Shown here: positions 54,419 to 64,000 of the stretch, piece after piece | How positions within the stretch are numbered: the first letter of the stretch is position 1 | Layout of the letters: each line of letters opens with the position of its first letter | NCBI GenBank assembly: GCA_949358305.1 | Contig: OX442315.1 | Span: 4,898,001 to 4,962,000, forward strand | DNA from: Strigamia acuminata | Lineage: Eukaryota; Arthropoda; Chilopoda; Geophilomorpha; Linotaeniidae | Length of the DNA stretch: 64,000 bases | Direction: 5' to 3' | The notes under the pieces: generated by a model | What the model saw: the letters and a program-made list of their open reading frames with translations, nothing else | Told to the model about the DNA's origin: nothing | The model's database searches: none | Made by a program: the position numbers and the translations under genes

Positions 54419-55204
54419 GAACTAAAAGGAATGAGAGTAAATTGTCATTTTTGTTTATTCGTTTTAAGCAAGAGGTTTTATTTAATTTCAGAAATTCAAT
54501 TTTAAATGAAAAAATTCAATGTAAACCCAAAATGTTCAATATAAACCCAAAAAATTCAATAAAAACCCCCAAAAAATTAAAACTTTCCCTAAAAATAATC
54601 AATTTTAACGTGTAACTCACATATCCGACTACGGTAGGTTCGCAAATGGATCTGTAGACCACGCGCGTTTTTTCATCTACAAATTAGTGTTTTTGGTTTG
54701 GTTAATCAGTATTAAGAAAAATGTAAAGTCAAACTACCTTGTTTAATTGTTGAGTTGTGGTCTGTTCGCGGGTTCGCTCCTTATCGCGAAAGACCTGTCC
54801 GCTAGTTCGTATTGATTCGTTTCGTCTGTTAAAAATAAATTCGTATTAATTTTTAGTTTAGTTTTACGTCGGCATAAAAGATCGTAATAAGTGAAATTTA
54901 TTTACTTTATATTCGAATTACGTTATTCGGGCAGTCGGGTCGTTTATTTCCTATCATTTTCCGATTTCCGAGGTTAATTTTATACACTGCGTTTTTGTCA
55001 TCGCTTCGGCATGTATCGATCGTTGATCGATCTACCTGTAAAAATCAAAACACCTACCGGTACCTTCCATACACATGGCTTACATGGTTGTATGGTTTAA
55101 TTCCAGCAACAAGATGTTTGATTAAAACCATTAAAACCATTAACCTAACCACGCGGTCGCTTAGAGCACACAAACCGGAAGCCGGTACTTTTAAAAATTC
55201 GTGT
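54419..55204. other. Non-coding DNA, possibly with decayed exons
   Basis: Two short minus-strand stretches, about 54740-54830 and 54615-54680, have splice-like borders and open frames (for example EKTRVVYRSICEPTVVGY), but their phases do not join. I cannot assign them to RIOK1 or any other gene. Confidence 0.3.
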
Positions 55205-55500
55205 ACCGCGGACCGAACTTGCGGTACATCTCGCGGTCCCCGAGAAAACACGAGAAAACACGAGAATCTCGTGTTTTCTTGCGTTTTCCACTTCCTATTT
55301 TAAAAAAAAGTAAAGAATCATAAAAAAAAAACTGATTAAAAGTGTTATTATGGTTTTTAATATTATTTTTCACTTTTAGTCGGTTTTTTTAATGGTTTTT
55401 TATGGTTTTTTTAAATGGGAAGTGGAGAAAGCGAGAAAACACGAGATTCTGGAGTGTTCTCGCGTTTTCTCATGGTCCGCGAGACGTACCGCAAATCCCG
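55205..55500. repeat. Imperfect inverted repeat with GC-rich ends
   Basis: The left arm TTGCGGTACATCTCGCGGTC...GAGAAAACACGAG...CACTTCC and the right arm GGGAAGTGGAG...GAGAAAACACGAG...GGTCCGCGAGACGTACCGCAA are inverted copies around an AT-rich centre. More GGTACCGCG-type words follow to about 55600. Probably a non-autonomous DNA transposon. Confidence 0.6.
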
Positions 55501-56229
55501 GTCCCAGTACTGTACCAGGACCGCGGTACTTTACGTGGGAGTGCCGTGTACCGCGCGCCGGGACCGCGGTACACGTTAGCTGTACCGCGCACAACACTGT
55601 CCCTACGTTCACAAAACTGAATAAAACATTAAAAATCAGACAAAAAATTTGCATTTTTTATTTAAATTATTTTTTCCAAAATCCAACGTCAAAACCATGT
55701 CGCCAAACACAGAAAACTATAAATTTTATATCGAAAAATTGTTAACATTGGTCTTCCTTGATCCTATGATGGTTTAATTGATGACCACTTGAAATGTGAT
55801 TTTCCCCCATAAAAATCTCTTGTATGGGAATTTTTTATTGTTGTTAGTATTTTTATTTCATTAAATCCAAGACGAAAATAATTCAAATTTTTTTTTCTCT
55901 GGTCGATAAGCAACAATGGAATAGTTTGACAAATCAAGTGCAATGGCTCCTGGCACGTATGCCATGTATACATATATGTTCAACACTTTTTGTCCGCATC
56001 GTTTAAACTCCTTTAAATTTTAGTAGTGAAGCGACGAAACGTGGAACCGAAGAAAATTCAATTGACTTTCATCCCGTTCACCAACCGCGGTCATGTGTTC
56101 GGTTTAATACCAAAGCTCGAGCACCCCGAAACAATCGTGCAATCGCCGAAATGAAGCGACAAAACAGAATCGAGAAAACGAAAAGAACGAGCAGGCCGAG
56201 ACCCGGCACCCGGCGTCGTGACACTTTCG
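55501..56229. other. GC-rich repeat tail and non-coding DNA
   Basis: 55500-55600 is rich in CCGCGGTAC words related to the neighbouring inverted repeat. 55600-56000 is AT-rich without a gene. From about 56080 a plus-strand frame (NTKARAPRNNRAIAEMKRQNR) may belong to the gene that carries the UBZ4 finger. Confidence 0.35.
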
Positions 56230-56461
56230 ACTTATTTAGTTCCGCAGGCGACACGTCATCTTGCATACGGTATTCAGTGGCCAGACCAAAAAGAAAATCC
56301 ACAGTTCCAAAGACGAATTTGCTGAAATTTCTCATAATAACCAAACGAATGATCGGTCTTCATCCCAGTCCTGCCCCGTGTGCTCGCTTAAGATTGAAGA
56401 AAATCACATGAACAAGCACCTCGACTTGTGTTTACTCAGAAATTTAAAAACGTCGTTTTAG
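56230..56461 (+). pseudogene. C-terminal fragment of a UBZ4 zinc-finger protein (SPRTN/RAD18-like)
   Basis: After a possible acceptor (TTCCGCAG at about 56247) the frame reads QTKKKIHSSKDEFAEIS and then CPVCSLKIEENHMNKHLDLC, a ubiquitin-binding UBZ4 finger (C-x2-C...H-x3-C with the NxHLDxCL signature), with a stop at 56461. Such fingers end SPRTN and occur in RAD18, both DNA-repair proteins. The frame immediately upstream is shifted and no protease or RING part is seen, so it is a fragment or the last exon of a broken gene. Confidence 0.6.
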
Positions 56462-56769
56462 GTTTTTGTTTTTTTTATTACTTCACTCGTACGTAATATA
56501 TAAATATTTCATCGTGTATGGTCGTTCCTCTTGATATTTCAGCCTTTTTCATTACATTTAATAAAGTGGAAAGAAATGTTAGAATTCGTCGTTTTCGTTC
56601 GTATGGCCGCCTGGAAATACATTCAATGATCCTGATCGCTTCTTACGTCTCAATAAGATCTCGCTTTTTGCACGCGCACGAGCGCATTCGAATTTCTTCT
56701 CTACAATCGCCGAACTCTTGCTTAGAGATTTGTATTCATTGTTGACGATAGGACTTTATTTGTAGTGAT

Positions 56770-57031
56770 TTATTTCTTGATTTTTCCGTCAAAAATACGA
56801 AAGAAGTGAAAGGTTCGTACGCATCAGTCCACAGTTCTGGATTCCGCGATTTGTTACTCAAACCCGAATTGCTGCCCGCGATTATCGACTGCGTATTCGA
56901 ACATCCGTCCGAAGGGCAACACGAATGTATTCCGCAAGCAATCCTCAAGCCAAATCGGGCTTGGGCAAAACGGCCGTGTTCGTATTGACTACATTGCAAC
57001 AACTCGTCGCTGTCGGTGGCCACGTGTCCGT
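56770..57031 (+). pseudogene. DDX39B: UAP56/DDX39B RNA-helicase pseudogene, cut by the family B LTR
   Basis: Reads [20 protein letters not shown], then [19 protein letters not shown], the Q-motif region of UAP56 (Hel25E in flies). The segment between QAIL and QAKSG (GMDILC in the family) is missing with a frameshift. Then [17 protein letters not shown] (motif I, the P-loop) continues to HVSV, where the LTR begins at 57032. UAP56 is an mRNA export and splicing helicase. The remainder should lie beyond the element, to the right of the window. No introns are seen in this stretch, so a retrocopy is possible. Confidence 0.82.
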
Positions 57032-57852
57032 TGTGGTGACCCAGTTGGATAATTGTCCCCCCAGGGCGGATACTTGTCCTCTGAGTCACTATGATTGAAG
57101 AGTCGTTCCCCCCTGAGCTGGCTCCACCTCCCCATGGCAGGTGTGTGCCCCGAGGGGGAGGAAGCGGCTGGTGGTCAGCCCCCATTGGTTGATCGCCGGC
57201 CCTTCACCCCACTGCATAAAAGGCCGTGTTTCCCTCCTAAAGTCAGAACTTACACAAACGACACCAAGAACACAGCAACTACCTCACCGTCAGGCCAACT
57301 TCAACTACAAGTTAGGATTGATCGAGGATCGCTGAGTAAAGTGCGAACTGTAACTCTCACGAAGTCACTTGCGAGCTATTCCTGCGAAAGCACGAGAATA
57401 GCCCTTGTGAAATCACCCAGAATAATCGCCCAGACGATTATTCGCCGAAATAAGTGTCCGAGTGCTTTGTAGGGAACCCCAAAGTTCCTAGACGAGGCCT
57501 CTGCGACGCTAAACCAAACCCTAGACAACAGGCACGGATAGAAGACTCGAAAGAGCATTCCACCGCGTCCGTGAAGACGAATCCGTGACGAATTAACGAC
57601 AACTCGAGACGCCGCCTTTGTTCCGCCGACCACGCGGAATCGACGACGCCATCTTGAGAAATCCTTTGTTCGACGCTGACCACGTCGACTCTAGAATTAT
57701 TACTGAGTGTATTTTAAAGGCATAAAGCCTGGTGAATAAATTACCTGTTTATTTACATACATTTAGTATTCATTTGGGTATTTGCATAATTGATCACAGG
57801 TAAAGTATTACACGTTAGCGCTATTTAAACCTATACCAAGTAGGACGCGACA
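57032..57852 (+). repeat. 5' LTR of family B
   Basis: The start is set by TGTGGTGA directly after the UAP56 frame (HVSV) and the end by GACGCGACA before the primer site. A TATA-like CATAAAAGG lies at about 57216 and AATAAA at about 57734. The 3' LTR is outside the window, so the left border rests on similarity to family A and on the break in the host frame. Confidence 0.8.
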
Positions 57853-57854
57853 CG

Positions 57855-57872
57855 TGGGGGCCCGTCCGGGAT
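57855..57872 (+). other. tRNA primer-binding site (tRNA-Pro-like)
   Basis: TGGGGGCCCGTCCGGGAT, two bases after the LTR as in family A. It differs from the murine leukaemia virus tRNA-Pro site at one base. Confidence 0.82.
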
Positions 57873-57946
57873 TTATAAATAAATCTCAAATCTGAACTTG
57901 TGATCTCTCAATAAGATAACCCAAATCGTAGAATTACCGAAAGAAA

Positions 57947-60900
57947 ATGTCAGACAAAGATGAGCAATCCACGTCTGAAACCGAGCAGAGAATGCCCGAG
58001 AAGGGAAAAAGGACCTCCGACTACCACCTAAGGTCGGATGGTCCCGTCCCTGAAATGTCCGCAAAGGCGAAAGCCCGAGCGAATAAAAGGAGAGCGAAGG
58101 CGCAGAAAGAGGAGCAAGCTGCATCGCTCGCGGCCCTAGACGGGCCAGAGCGAGAGCGGGTTCCCCTGAATATGCAACCCTTCGAAGATACCGATCCGGA
58201 AGCCATAGAAAATCGAGAAGAAATTCGCGACGTATCACCAGGACGAGTATCGATATTGATGACCGAGGAGACGAATGAAGCTCCGAAAAAAACGGTCACG
58301 ATCGGCACAAACCCATCGCCACCAACGGCTCAGACGTCCGTAGAGCAAACCCCACGAAAAAACGACGGCGGGACTCCGATAACCCCCCGAGTTACGGCGA
58401 GTCCTGCAGTTGTTTCCTTCGAAGTAGCTCACCTAATGCGGCTGACGCAGCAAGCTGCCCAACTAAAAGCGATGATAGACATCCCAGTAGGAACATCAGT
58501 CTGGGAATCGATTACTCTACTCACGGACGCTATCTGCGCGGCACAAGCCCTGACGCCGGTCGCAAGACCAGCAGCGGAGACGCCCATGCCCCAGGTAACG
58601 CCCAGTGACACCGGAGGTTTCGCGCCAGACCCCAACCGAGCACTTCACGAATCCAGAGAGAAGGCCCGCGAAGAAGCCAGACAAGAAGCGACTAATCGCC
58701 AACGAAGACTGAGCGCAGAGCGGCGAGAACTCTGGAAGGAAGAGGAAGAAAGGGAGCAACGCGAGAGAAGAACCACCGAGAGAACAGAGAAACTAGTCCG
58801 AAAAATGAGGGAAGAACGAGAAGCTAAAATTCGAAAAGAATGGAACGCGACAGTAGAAGGGCGACATCGAGAAGCTCAAGAGTACGAGGACCAATTTCAA
58901 GCGCTCATAGCTCAAAGAAAAGCAGAAAAGCTAAAAATGTTGCGACAAGAAGCCATTCTACAACATCAGAAATGGGAAGAACAACATCGCGAGAGGTTGA
59001 GAGAAGAGGAAGCCAGAAAAGAAAAAGAACAGTTTCTGAAAGAGAAAGAAGAGTGGGAACGAGACCGATGGACCGAAGAGTACAAAGCGAAGAAGCAAGC
59101 CATAATAGACGAGCAAAAAAGATGGGAAGCCGAAAACTGGGAAAAAGAAACAGAAAAGTTCCAAAAAGAGTACGAACAAGACGACTCGGACAGGAAGAAA
59201 AATGAAGAAAACCTGAAACGGAAATCAGAACCTCCCAGCGGCTCTGATACCGACACAGGAGAAGGTGCAACAAAGCCGGCAAAAACGGCGAAAAGGGGGA
59301 AATCTCAGAAGAGAGACGAGTCGATCCCAAAAACAAAGGACCGTCACCCCTCAAAAAGATCCGAGACGGGAGCAGCCATCGACGCGTTACTCGAAAAGAA
59401 AAACGCAAATAAAAATCGGGAACGCCCCGAAAGCGAGGAAAACAGATGGCATTCTTTTTACGAGAACAACGACGGAGGGGAGCCGCCGCCATCCGGAGGC
59501 TCGAAACAGAAGAAGGCTGGCGGAGAGACCCCACCGAGAGGGCCGAGGTTTCACCCCCAAGGAGATCCCTCCGAGCCCTCCGATTCGTCGGACGACGACC
59601 ATCCGAGTCGACCGTCTACAGGGAGGAGTCAAGAAGGCAGCGATGGGCACCGGTCGAACCGGCCGAATGCTTCAGACCGCTCTTCCCGGAGCTCCAACCC
59701 TCGTTCGGAGGAAGGGAACTTTCAGGACTCATCTGGCCGACATTACACAATGTCTGAGCTAGGCCGAGCCCTGCTGAACTCTTTCAGAAGAGAAGGAATC
59801 GATCTAGGCCATCCAGGCGACGAACATAATCGCGCTGGAGAGAGGGTTAAGCGCAAATATGGCGTACGAAACGAACCAAGCGGCGAAGCCACGGGTAACA
59901 TCCGTTGGCAACACTACATACAAACACGATTCGATGGTTCGTGGAAGGCCGGAGACCGCTTCCTAGACGAGGTAATGCGTATCAAGAAAGCGACAAAAGC
60001 CACCGTCGCCGACATGCTAACCCACGGTCTAGTGGAACTAACCACGGGGTCAGCTCGAGAATGGTATCAGGGACTGAAAAACCCAACCTGGGACGATTTT
60101 CTCGTCCGTTTCGATCTCCGATACGGCGAGACTCCAGACGAGATCAGTAACAAATTACGTGGTCTACGACAAGCCCCAGGAGAAACATTAGCCGACTACG
60201 ACGCCCGAGCGAAACTCCTGTTTGCAAGAGCGCCGTACGAAATAAACCCCGCTGGTTTTACGATGATCTTTTACGGAGGATTATCGGCCCACTCGCAAAG
60301 AATTCTGCTAGACATGCGCGCACCCCGCACTGGCGATTACCAAGATGTCAGTAACTATCTTCTAACAAACACGTTAGAAATAGAACAGCGGTATTACGCC
60401 ACCCTGCCCCCGGAGGAAGCTGACGCACACGAGAAACGGTTGCAGACGAGCGCCGAACGTCACAGGACCTCAGAGAAATTAATGAGGCCAAGTGAATATT
60501 TGAGCGGCATAATGAGTCTCACCGAAGCATCCTTCGGACGAATGCTGACGCCTAAAGCAGGCAGTATTCTTCCAGCTAACCCGATAGCTGCCCCAAAGAA
60601 AGCACCGGCAGCGACAGCGATGCAGGTGACCTCGACGGACTCCACCCAGATGGAGAAAGTCGAAGAGACAACACCTCTCGCCACGGCTAAAGAAGAGGAG
60701 CCAGCATCGAGCGACGAGGAAGCCCTAAATGAGCACCTCGAACACTTGTCGACGGGATGCGACGATCAAGGTCCCTATTTGCACCACGCGCACCGGGCCT
60801 TGGCGATCGCACAATTCAGAGCACACGTGCAAGCAACAAAAGCGAGAGGGGCATTGGGAGGAAAACGACGATTCCCGACGCCCTTCGTCCCTAAAAAACC

Positions 60901-61087
60901 GGGATTCACTCCCACAGGGGACAAAAGTAACATCAAATGTTACAGCTGCGGAGAATACGGTCACTATTCAGACAAATGCGAAAAAACCGTCAAAGAAAAA
61001 GGCATCATGCAAACCTTGATGAAAATGATGATGGAGTTAAATACTAATCTGGCAAAAAACTCCCAAGCGCAGGCGTCGCCGAAATAA
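57947..61087 (+). CDS. Gag polyprotein, family B
   Basis: 1046 residues, ATG at 57947 shortly after the primer site. A long highly charged coiled coil (E/R-rich, about residues 225-430) follows a helical segment, then a low-complexity S/R/P-rich linker, then a capsid-like region at about 645-800 (RFDGSWKAGDRFLDEV, WDDFLVRFDLRYGETPDE, APGETLADYDARAKLLF) and a C-terminal zinc knuckle CYSCGEYGHYSDKC. The capsid and knuckle align with family A Gag, while the N-terminal halves share only composition. Confidence 0.93.
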   Translation: MSDKDEQSTSETEQRMPEKGKRTSDYHLRSDGPVPEMSAKAKARANKRRAKAQKEEQAASLAALDGPERERVPLNMQPFEDTDPEAIENREEIRDVSPGRVSILMTEETNEAPKKTVTIGTNPSPPTAQTSVEQTPRKNDGGTPITPRVTASPAVVSFEVAHLMRLTQQAAQLKAMIDIPVGTSVWESITLLTDAICAAQALTPVARPAAETPMPQVTPSDTGGFAPDPNRALHESREKAREEARQEATNRQRRLSAERRELWKEEEEREQRERRTTERTEKLVRKMREEREAKIRKEWNATVEGRHREAQEYEDQFQALIAQRKAEKLKMLRQEAILQHQKWEEQHRERLREEEARKEKEQFLKEKEEWERDRWTEEYKAKKQAIIDEQKRWEAENWEKETEKFQKEYEQDDSDRKKNEENLKRKSEPPSGSDTDTGEGATKPAKTAKRGKSQKRDESIPKTKDRHPSKRSETGAAIDALLEKKNANKNRERPESEENRWHSFYENNDGGEPPPSGGSKQKKAGGETPPRGPRFHPQGDPSEPSDSSDDDHPSRPSTGRSQEGSDGHRSNRPNASDRSSRSSNPRSEEGNFQDSSGRHYTMSELGRALLNSFRREGIDLGHPGDEHNRAGERVKRKYGVRNEPSGEATGNIRWQHYIQTRFDGSWKAGDRFLDEVMRIKKATKATVADMLTHGLVELTTGSAREWYQGLKNPTWDDFLVRFDLRYGETPDEISNKLRGLRQAPGETLADYDARAKLLFARAPYEINPAGFTMIFYGGLSAHSQRILLDMRAPRTGDYQDVSNYLLTNTLEIEQRYYATLPPEEADAHEKRLQTSAERHRTSEKLMRPSEYLSGIMSLTEASFGRMLTPKAGSILPANPIAAPKKAPAATAMQVTSTDSTQMEKVEETTPLATAKEEEPASSDEEALNEHLEHLSTGCDDQGPYLHHAHRALAIAQFRAHVQATKARGALGGKRRFPTPFVPKKPGFTPTGDKSNIKCYSCGEYGHYSDKCEKTVKEKGIMQTLMKMMMELNTNLAKNSQAQASPK

Positions 61088-61218
61088 ATTCAGCTTCGTC
61101 TGCGCCAGCCGCGGAAATTAAAAAGAAGAAATATCACACTGGACCCGCAGGTCATGCCTTGGCAGAGGCGCAGATCAAAGACCGCATACAGACCGTTCCG
61201 AAGAAAGAGGAAAAAGTG

Positions 61219-64000
61219 ATGTTAACGAGTATGCAAGTGAGAACGAAACCGGATGTCGACATAGATTGGACGGACCTTCCGTTCAATCTGGAGGTTGAGC
61301 CCCAGACATTACGCGTATTTCACTGCAATGTCACGAAAACACATTGCGAAACTCTGTGTATGCTGCCAGTGGAGATAGAAAACCAAAAATTGTTCGGTCT
61401 GCTGGATTCAGGAGCGGATCGTTCATTCATATCCGAAGATATAGTAAAGGACTTGGATATTGAAAAAAAAGTGGCACAAGTGAACGCGAACGTAGAATTG
61501 CTCACCGCCAACGGCTACGTCAAGCCGAAGGGCGTAGTTCGCATCATGATCGACTGGAAGGGGGGGAACCTGTCCCACCCCTTCATAGTCTTGCCATCCC
61601 ACGACAAAGTATTCCTCCTAGGGATGGATATCATGGCAAAACTGAAAATTCAGCCAAACCCGATAACCCGTTCATGGAACTGGATAAGTCCCGAGGGAGA
61701 ACGGCCAGTCCCCGTAGTTCCCCAAAAATTACTGGACGAAGCCAAGGACAAAGAGGAATACGGAAGAGGATTGCGAAAATTCGTCCAAGATTACGATTTC
61801 GCAGCCTTCACTCTGGAATTACAAAGGAGTAACGTCGTGGACACTCTAGTCGAGGAGGCAGCACTGCGTGTCAACGAGGCATCGCTACTAAGGCGAGTGC
61901 TTCGAAAACATGAAAGAATTCTGACCAAGACACCTGGTCGAACGACGGAAGCAACCCACGAAATAGTCTTAACCACAGACAAGCCGATTCGAGTGCCTTA
62001 CAAGGGGATGAACCCCCAGAAAAGAGACATTGTGACGCAAATGTGCCAAGACATGCTCGACAAGGGCATAGTAACGCAAGCCCTGGGCGAATACGCCATG
62101 CGGATCGTCCTGGTAATGCGTCCAGGTTCGGAACCTCGACTATGCATCGATTATCGCCCCCTGAACGCGATAACGGTTATAGACCCGATTCAGATGCCGT
62201 CTATAGACTCGATCCTCCGGGAACTGAGCCCATTTAAGTGGGTAACCACCATGGACCTGTCAAAGGGGTATTGGCAGGTGGAACTCAAACCCGAAGACAA
62301 ACTGAAAACAGCTTTCTACTCCCCGATAGGAAGACTAATGTTCAACGTGATGCCGTTCGGGCTTGTAAATGCCCCGAGCACGTTCCAGAAATTGATCGAA
62401 AGCGTGTTGGGAGATATGCTTCACGACTTCGTGTGGGCGTATCTCGACGACATCATAATAACGTCGGACACATTCGAAGAGCATATAGACCACATCGACA
62501 GAGTGGTCTCTCGCCTAGCCAAGGCGGGACTCCACATCCATCCAGGGAAGAGCAAGTTTTGCAGAAAAGAGCTTGCCTTCCTAGGATATCGAATAGGAGT
62601 CGAGGGAATCGCGATTGACCCCGAAAAAGTCAAAGCAATAAACGGATTCCCCGCCCCCGAAGATATAAAAGGTGTCCAGAGATTCATGGGCATGGTCAAT
62701 TTCTTCGGCCGACTACTCTCTGGTCTGGCTGAAGTGGCCGCGCCTATAACGGATCTCTTACGAACGGATAAAGAGTTTGAGTGGACGGTCCAGTGCGAGG
62801 CCGCATTTAGCACTATCAAGCAAATGCTGGCTGACGTCGAAAAGATGCCATTGCCGGACCTAAACCGACCGTTCGTGTTGCACACCGACGCGAGTAAAAT
62901 CGGACTGGGTGCAGCCCTTCTGCAGACCCACGTGTACAACGGAATCTCGCAAGAAGTACCCTGTATGTTTATAAGCAGAAAAATACAGGGCGCGGAGAAA
63001 AATTACACGGCAACGGAACTAAAATGCCTAGCCGTAATTTGGGCAGTTCGGAAATTTCGCGACTATCTGGAGTACACGAACTTCGAGGTTCAGACAGATC
63101 ACCAGGCACTAAGCTGGTTGATGAAGCTCAAGGAACCCTCCGGCCGACTCGCACGATGGCAACTGGAGTTAATGGCGTGCGATATAACAATTACGTACCG
63201 CCCCGGGAAGTACAATCATGTGGCCGACGCCCTCTCGAGAGCCCCAGCCTCTGACCCCCAAGGACCAGACGACGACGGCGAGGACGACACCCACCTCTTG
63301 TACTGCCCGACTCCACGGAGAATATGGCGTTTGCGGAAGGCAAACGAGCTACCAGTGATGGGGCCCGAAGATAGAACGTTTTGTGGTTTTTGGACTCGAA
63401 CATACCAGCCAGCTGGGACGAACGATTCAACATCCGAAATTCAATCTCCGCCCCCCGGAGAAACCCACAAAACACTACTACGCGCCTTCACAGTAAAAAT
63501 TGAAGAAAGAACGCAATACGCTCCACCCACGAGACGTGAGTTCGTCGAGCACCAGGCAGCAGACGCAAAATGTCAAATTATAACACAATATTTGCTAAAC
63601 GGCGAATTTCCGGAAGGGATGACAAACCCCCACCGCCGAAAACAGTTCGTCAAGGAAGCAACAAGCTACCTCATAGATGATGAACTCCTGGTAAAATACC
63701 ACCCGACGTTTCAAGATGACCTCAGCGGAGCGGGAAACTCGGTTAAAGTGGTCGTGCCGGCATCGCTGCACACCCGACTGTTGTGGCTGATGCACGGACA
63801 CCCGCTCGCCAGCCATTCTGGCGTGGCGAGGACCCTTTATCGAGTAAAACAACTTTTCTTCTGGCCGGGCGCGCGGCAAAAGATAACGAAATTTATCCGA
63901 CACTGCCCCCGGTGCCAAGCGTGCAGACCGCGAGATAAAGTGGCCAGAAACGCCATGTCTCTCGGACCCTACGCACCGTTTGACTGCTTAAGCATAGACT
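61219..64000 (+). CDS. Pol polyprotein, family B, partial
   Basis: The -1 frame relative to gag is open from the gag stop and has its first ATG at 61219; it runs off the window. The protease is GLLDSGADRSF (61396-61428), RT has FGLVNAPSTFQ and YLDDIII, RNase H has HTDASKIGLG, and the integrase begins with the zinc site (HGHPLASHSGVART, CPRCQAC); the D,D,E core is only just reached. No stop or shift is visible. Pol is much closer to family A (for example LCIDYRPLNAITVIDPIQMPS is shared) than Gag is. Confidence 0.92.
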   Translation, partial: MLTSMQVRTKPDVDIDWTDLPFNLEVEPQTLRVFHCNVTKTHCETLCMLPVEIENQKLFGLLDSGADRSFISEDIVKDLDIEKKVAQVNANVELLTANGYVKPKGVVRIMIDWKGGNLSHPFIVLPSHDKVFLLGMDIMAKLKIQPNPITRSWNWISPEGERPVPVVPQKLLDEAKDKEEYGRGLRKFVQDYDFAAFTLELQRSNVVDTLVEEAALRVNEASLLRRVLRKHERILTKTPGRTTEATHEIVLTTDKPIRVPYKGMNPQKRDIVTQMCQDMLDKGIVTQALGEYAMRIVLVMRPGSEPRLCIDYRPLNAITVIDPIQMPSIDSILRELSPFKWVTTMDLSKGYWQVELKPEDKLKTAFYSPIGRLMFNVMPFGLVNAPSTFQKLIESVLGDMLHDFVWAYLDDIIITSDTFEEHIDHIDRVVSRLAKAGLHIHPGKSKFCRKELAFLGYRIGVEGIAIDPEKVKAINGFPAPEDIKGVQRFMGMVNFFGRLLSGLAEVAAPITDLLRTDKEFEWTVQCEAAFSTIKQMLADVEKMPLPDLNRPFVLHTDASKIGLGAALLQTHVYNGISQEVPCMFISRKIQGAEKNYTATELKCLAVIWAVRKFRDYLEYTNFEVQTDHQALSWLMKLKEPSGRLARWQLELMACDITITYRPGKYNHVADALSRAPASDPQGPDDDGEDDTHLLYCPTPRRIWRLRKANELPVMGPEDRTFCGFWTRTYQPAGTNDSTSEIQSPPPGETHKTLLRAFTVKIEERTQYAPPTRREFVEHQAADAKCQIITQYLLNGEFPEGMTNPHRRKQFVKEATSYLIDDELLVKYHPTFQDDLSGAGNSVKVVVPASLHTRLLWLMHGHPLASHSGVARTLYRVKQLFFWPGARQKITKFIRHCPRCQACRPRDKVARNAMSLGPYAPFDCLSID

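Larger units (their letters stand above)
57032..64000 (+). mobile_element. Ty3/gypsy-type element, family B, right part outside window
   Basis: 5' LTR 57032-57852, tRNA-Pro-like primer site, gag at 57947 and pol open to the window end. LTR ends (TGTGGTGA...CGACA), primer site, gag-pol frame relation and Pol sequence show that it is a sister of family A, but Gag is only distantly alike. The LTR is longer (821 bp). Whether it has a third gene cannot be seen. Confidence 0.92.

Noticed and set aside
54615-54840. Two small exons of an unknown minus-strand gene
   Set aside because: Splice-like borders exist, but their phases do not join with each other or with the RIOK1 exon.

Overview
This window is eukaryotic nuclear DNA, most likely from an invertebrate and probably an arthropod. 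The reasons are short GT-AG introns, AT-rich intergenic DNA, TRAF-type genes in tandem, and several classes of LTR retrotransposon and small DNA transposon. The species cannot be named. About 37 of the 64 kb is mobile DNA.

Layout. 1-9690 (minus): a Ty3/gypsy-type element (family A, copy 1) that runs off the left edge. 9691-18975 and 36216-36425 (minus): copies of a gene family (here D, A and B) with a signal-peptide exon, coiled-coil exons and a C-terminal MATH/TRAF domain. Copy A (11547-14038) is whole. Copy D is cut in its signal-peptide exon by family A copy 1. Copy B (18189-36425) is split by a complete copia element in an intron (18976-23689) and by a complete family A element in a coding exon (24377-36215). 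37365-41373 (minus): gene E, a complete ten-exon TRAF-like gene with a degenerate RING, a TRAF-type zinc finger, a coiled coil and a MATH domain. 41973-53121 (plus): paralogues of E in the opposite direction (T3 to T7), most of them broken. One of them (T4) carries a 2.5-kb non-autonomous LTR element (44206-46751). 53160-57031: foldback DNA and remnants of three host genes (RIO1 kinase, a UBZ4 zinc-finger protein, the UAP56/DDX39B helicase). 57032-64000: a second gypsy family (B), related to A, inserted into the UAP56 remnant and running off the right edge.

How the parts fit. The gypsy families share the LTR termini, a tRNA-Pro-like primer site, a -1 shift from gag to pol, and the order protease, reverse transcriptase, RNase H, integrase. 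Family A also carries a third gene downstream of pol that needs a 270-bp intron to be removed; its product (947 residues in copy 2) resembles no family I recognise. The host cluster is built from coiled-coil exons that begin and end in phase 1, so exons can be lost or gained without a frameshift, and copy B shows such losses. Paralogous empty sites inside the cluster allow precise mapping of the insertions.

The most interesting items are the spliced third gene of family A and the apparently secreted coiled-coil/MATH proteins beside intracellular TRAF-like paralogues. Exon models were built by hand from splice signals, paralogue alignment and reading phase; no database search was run.
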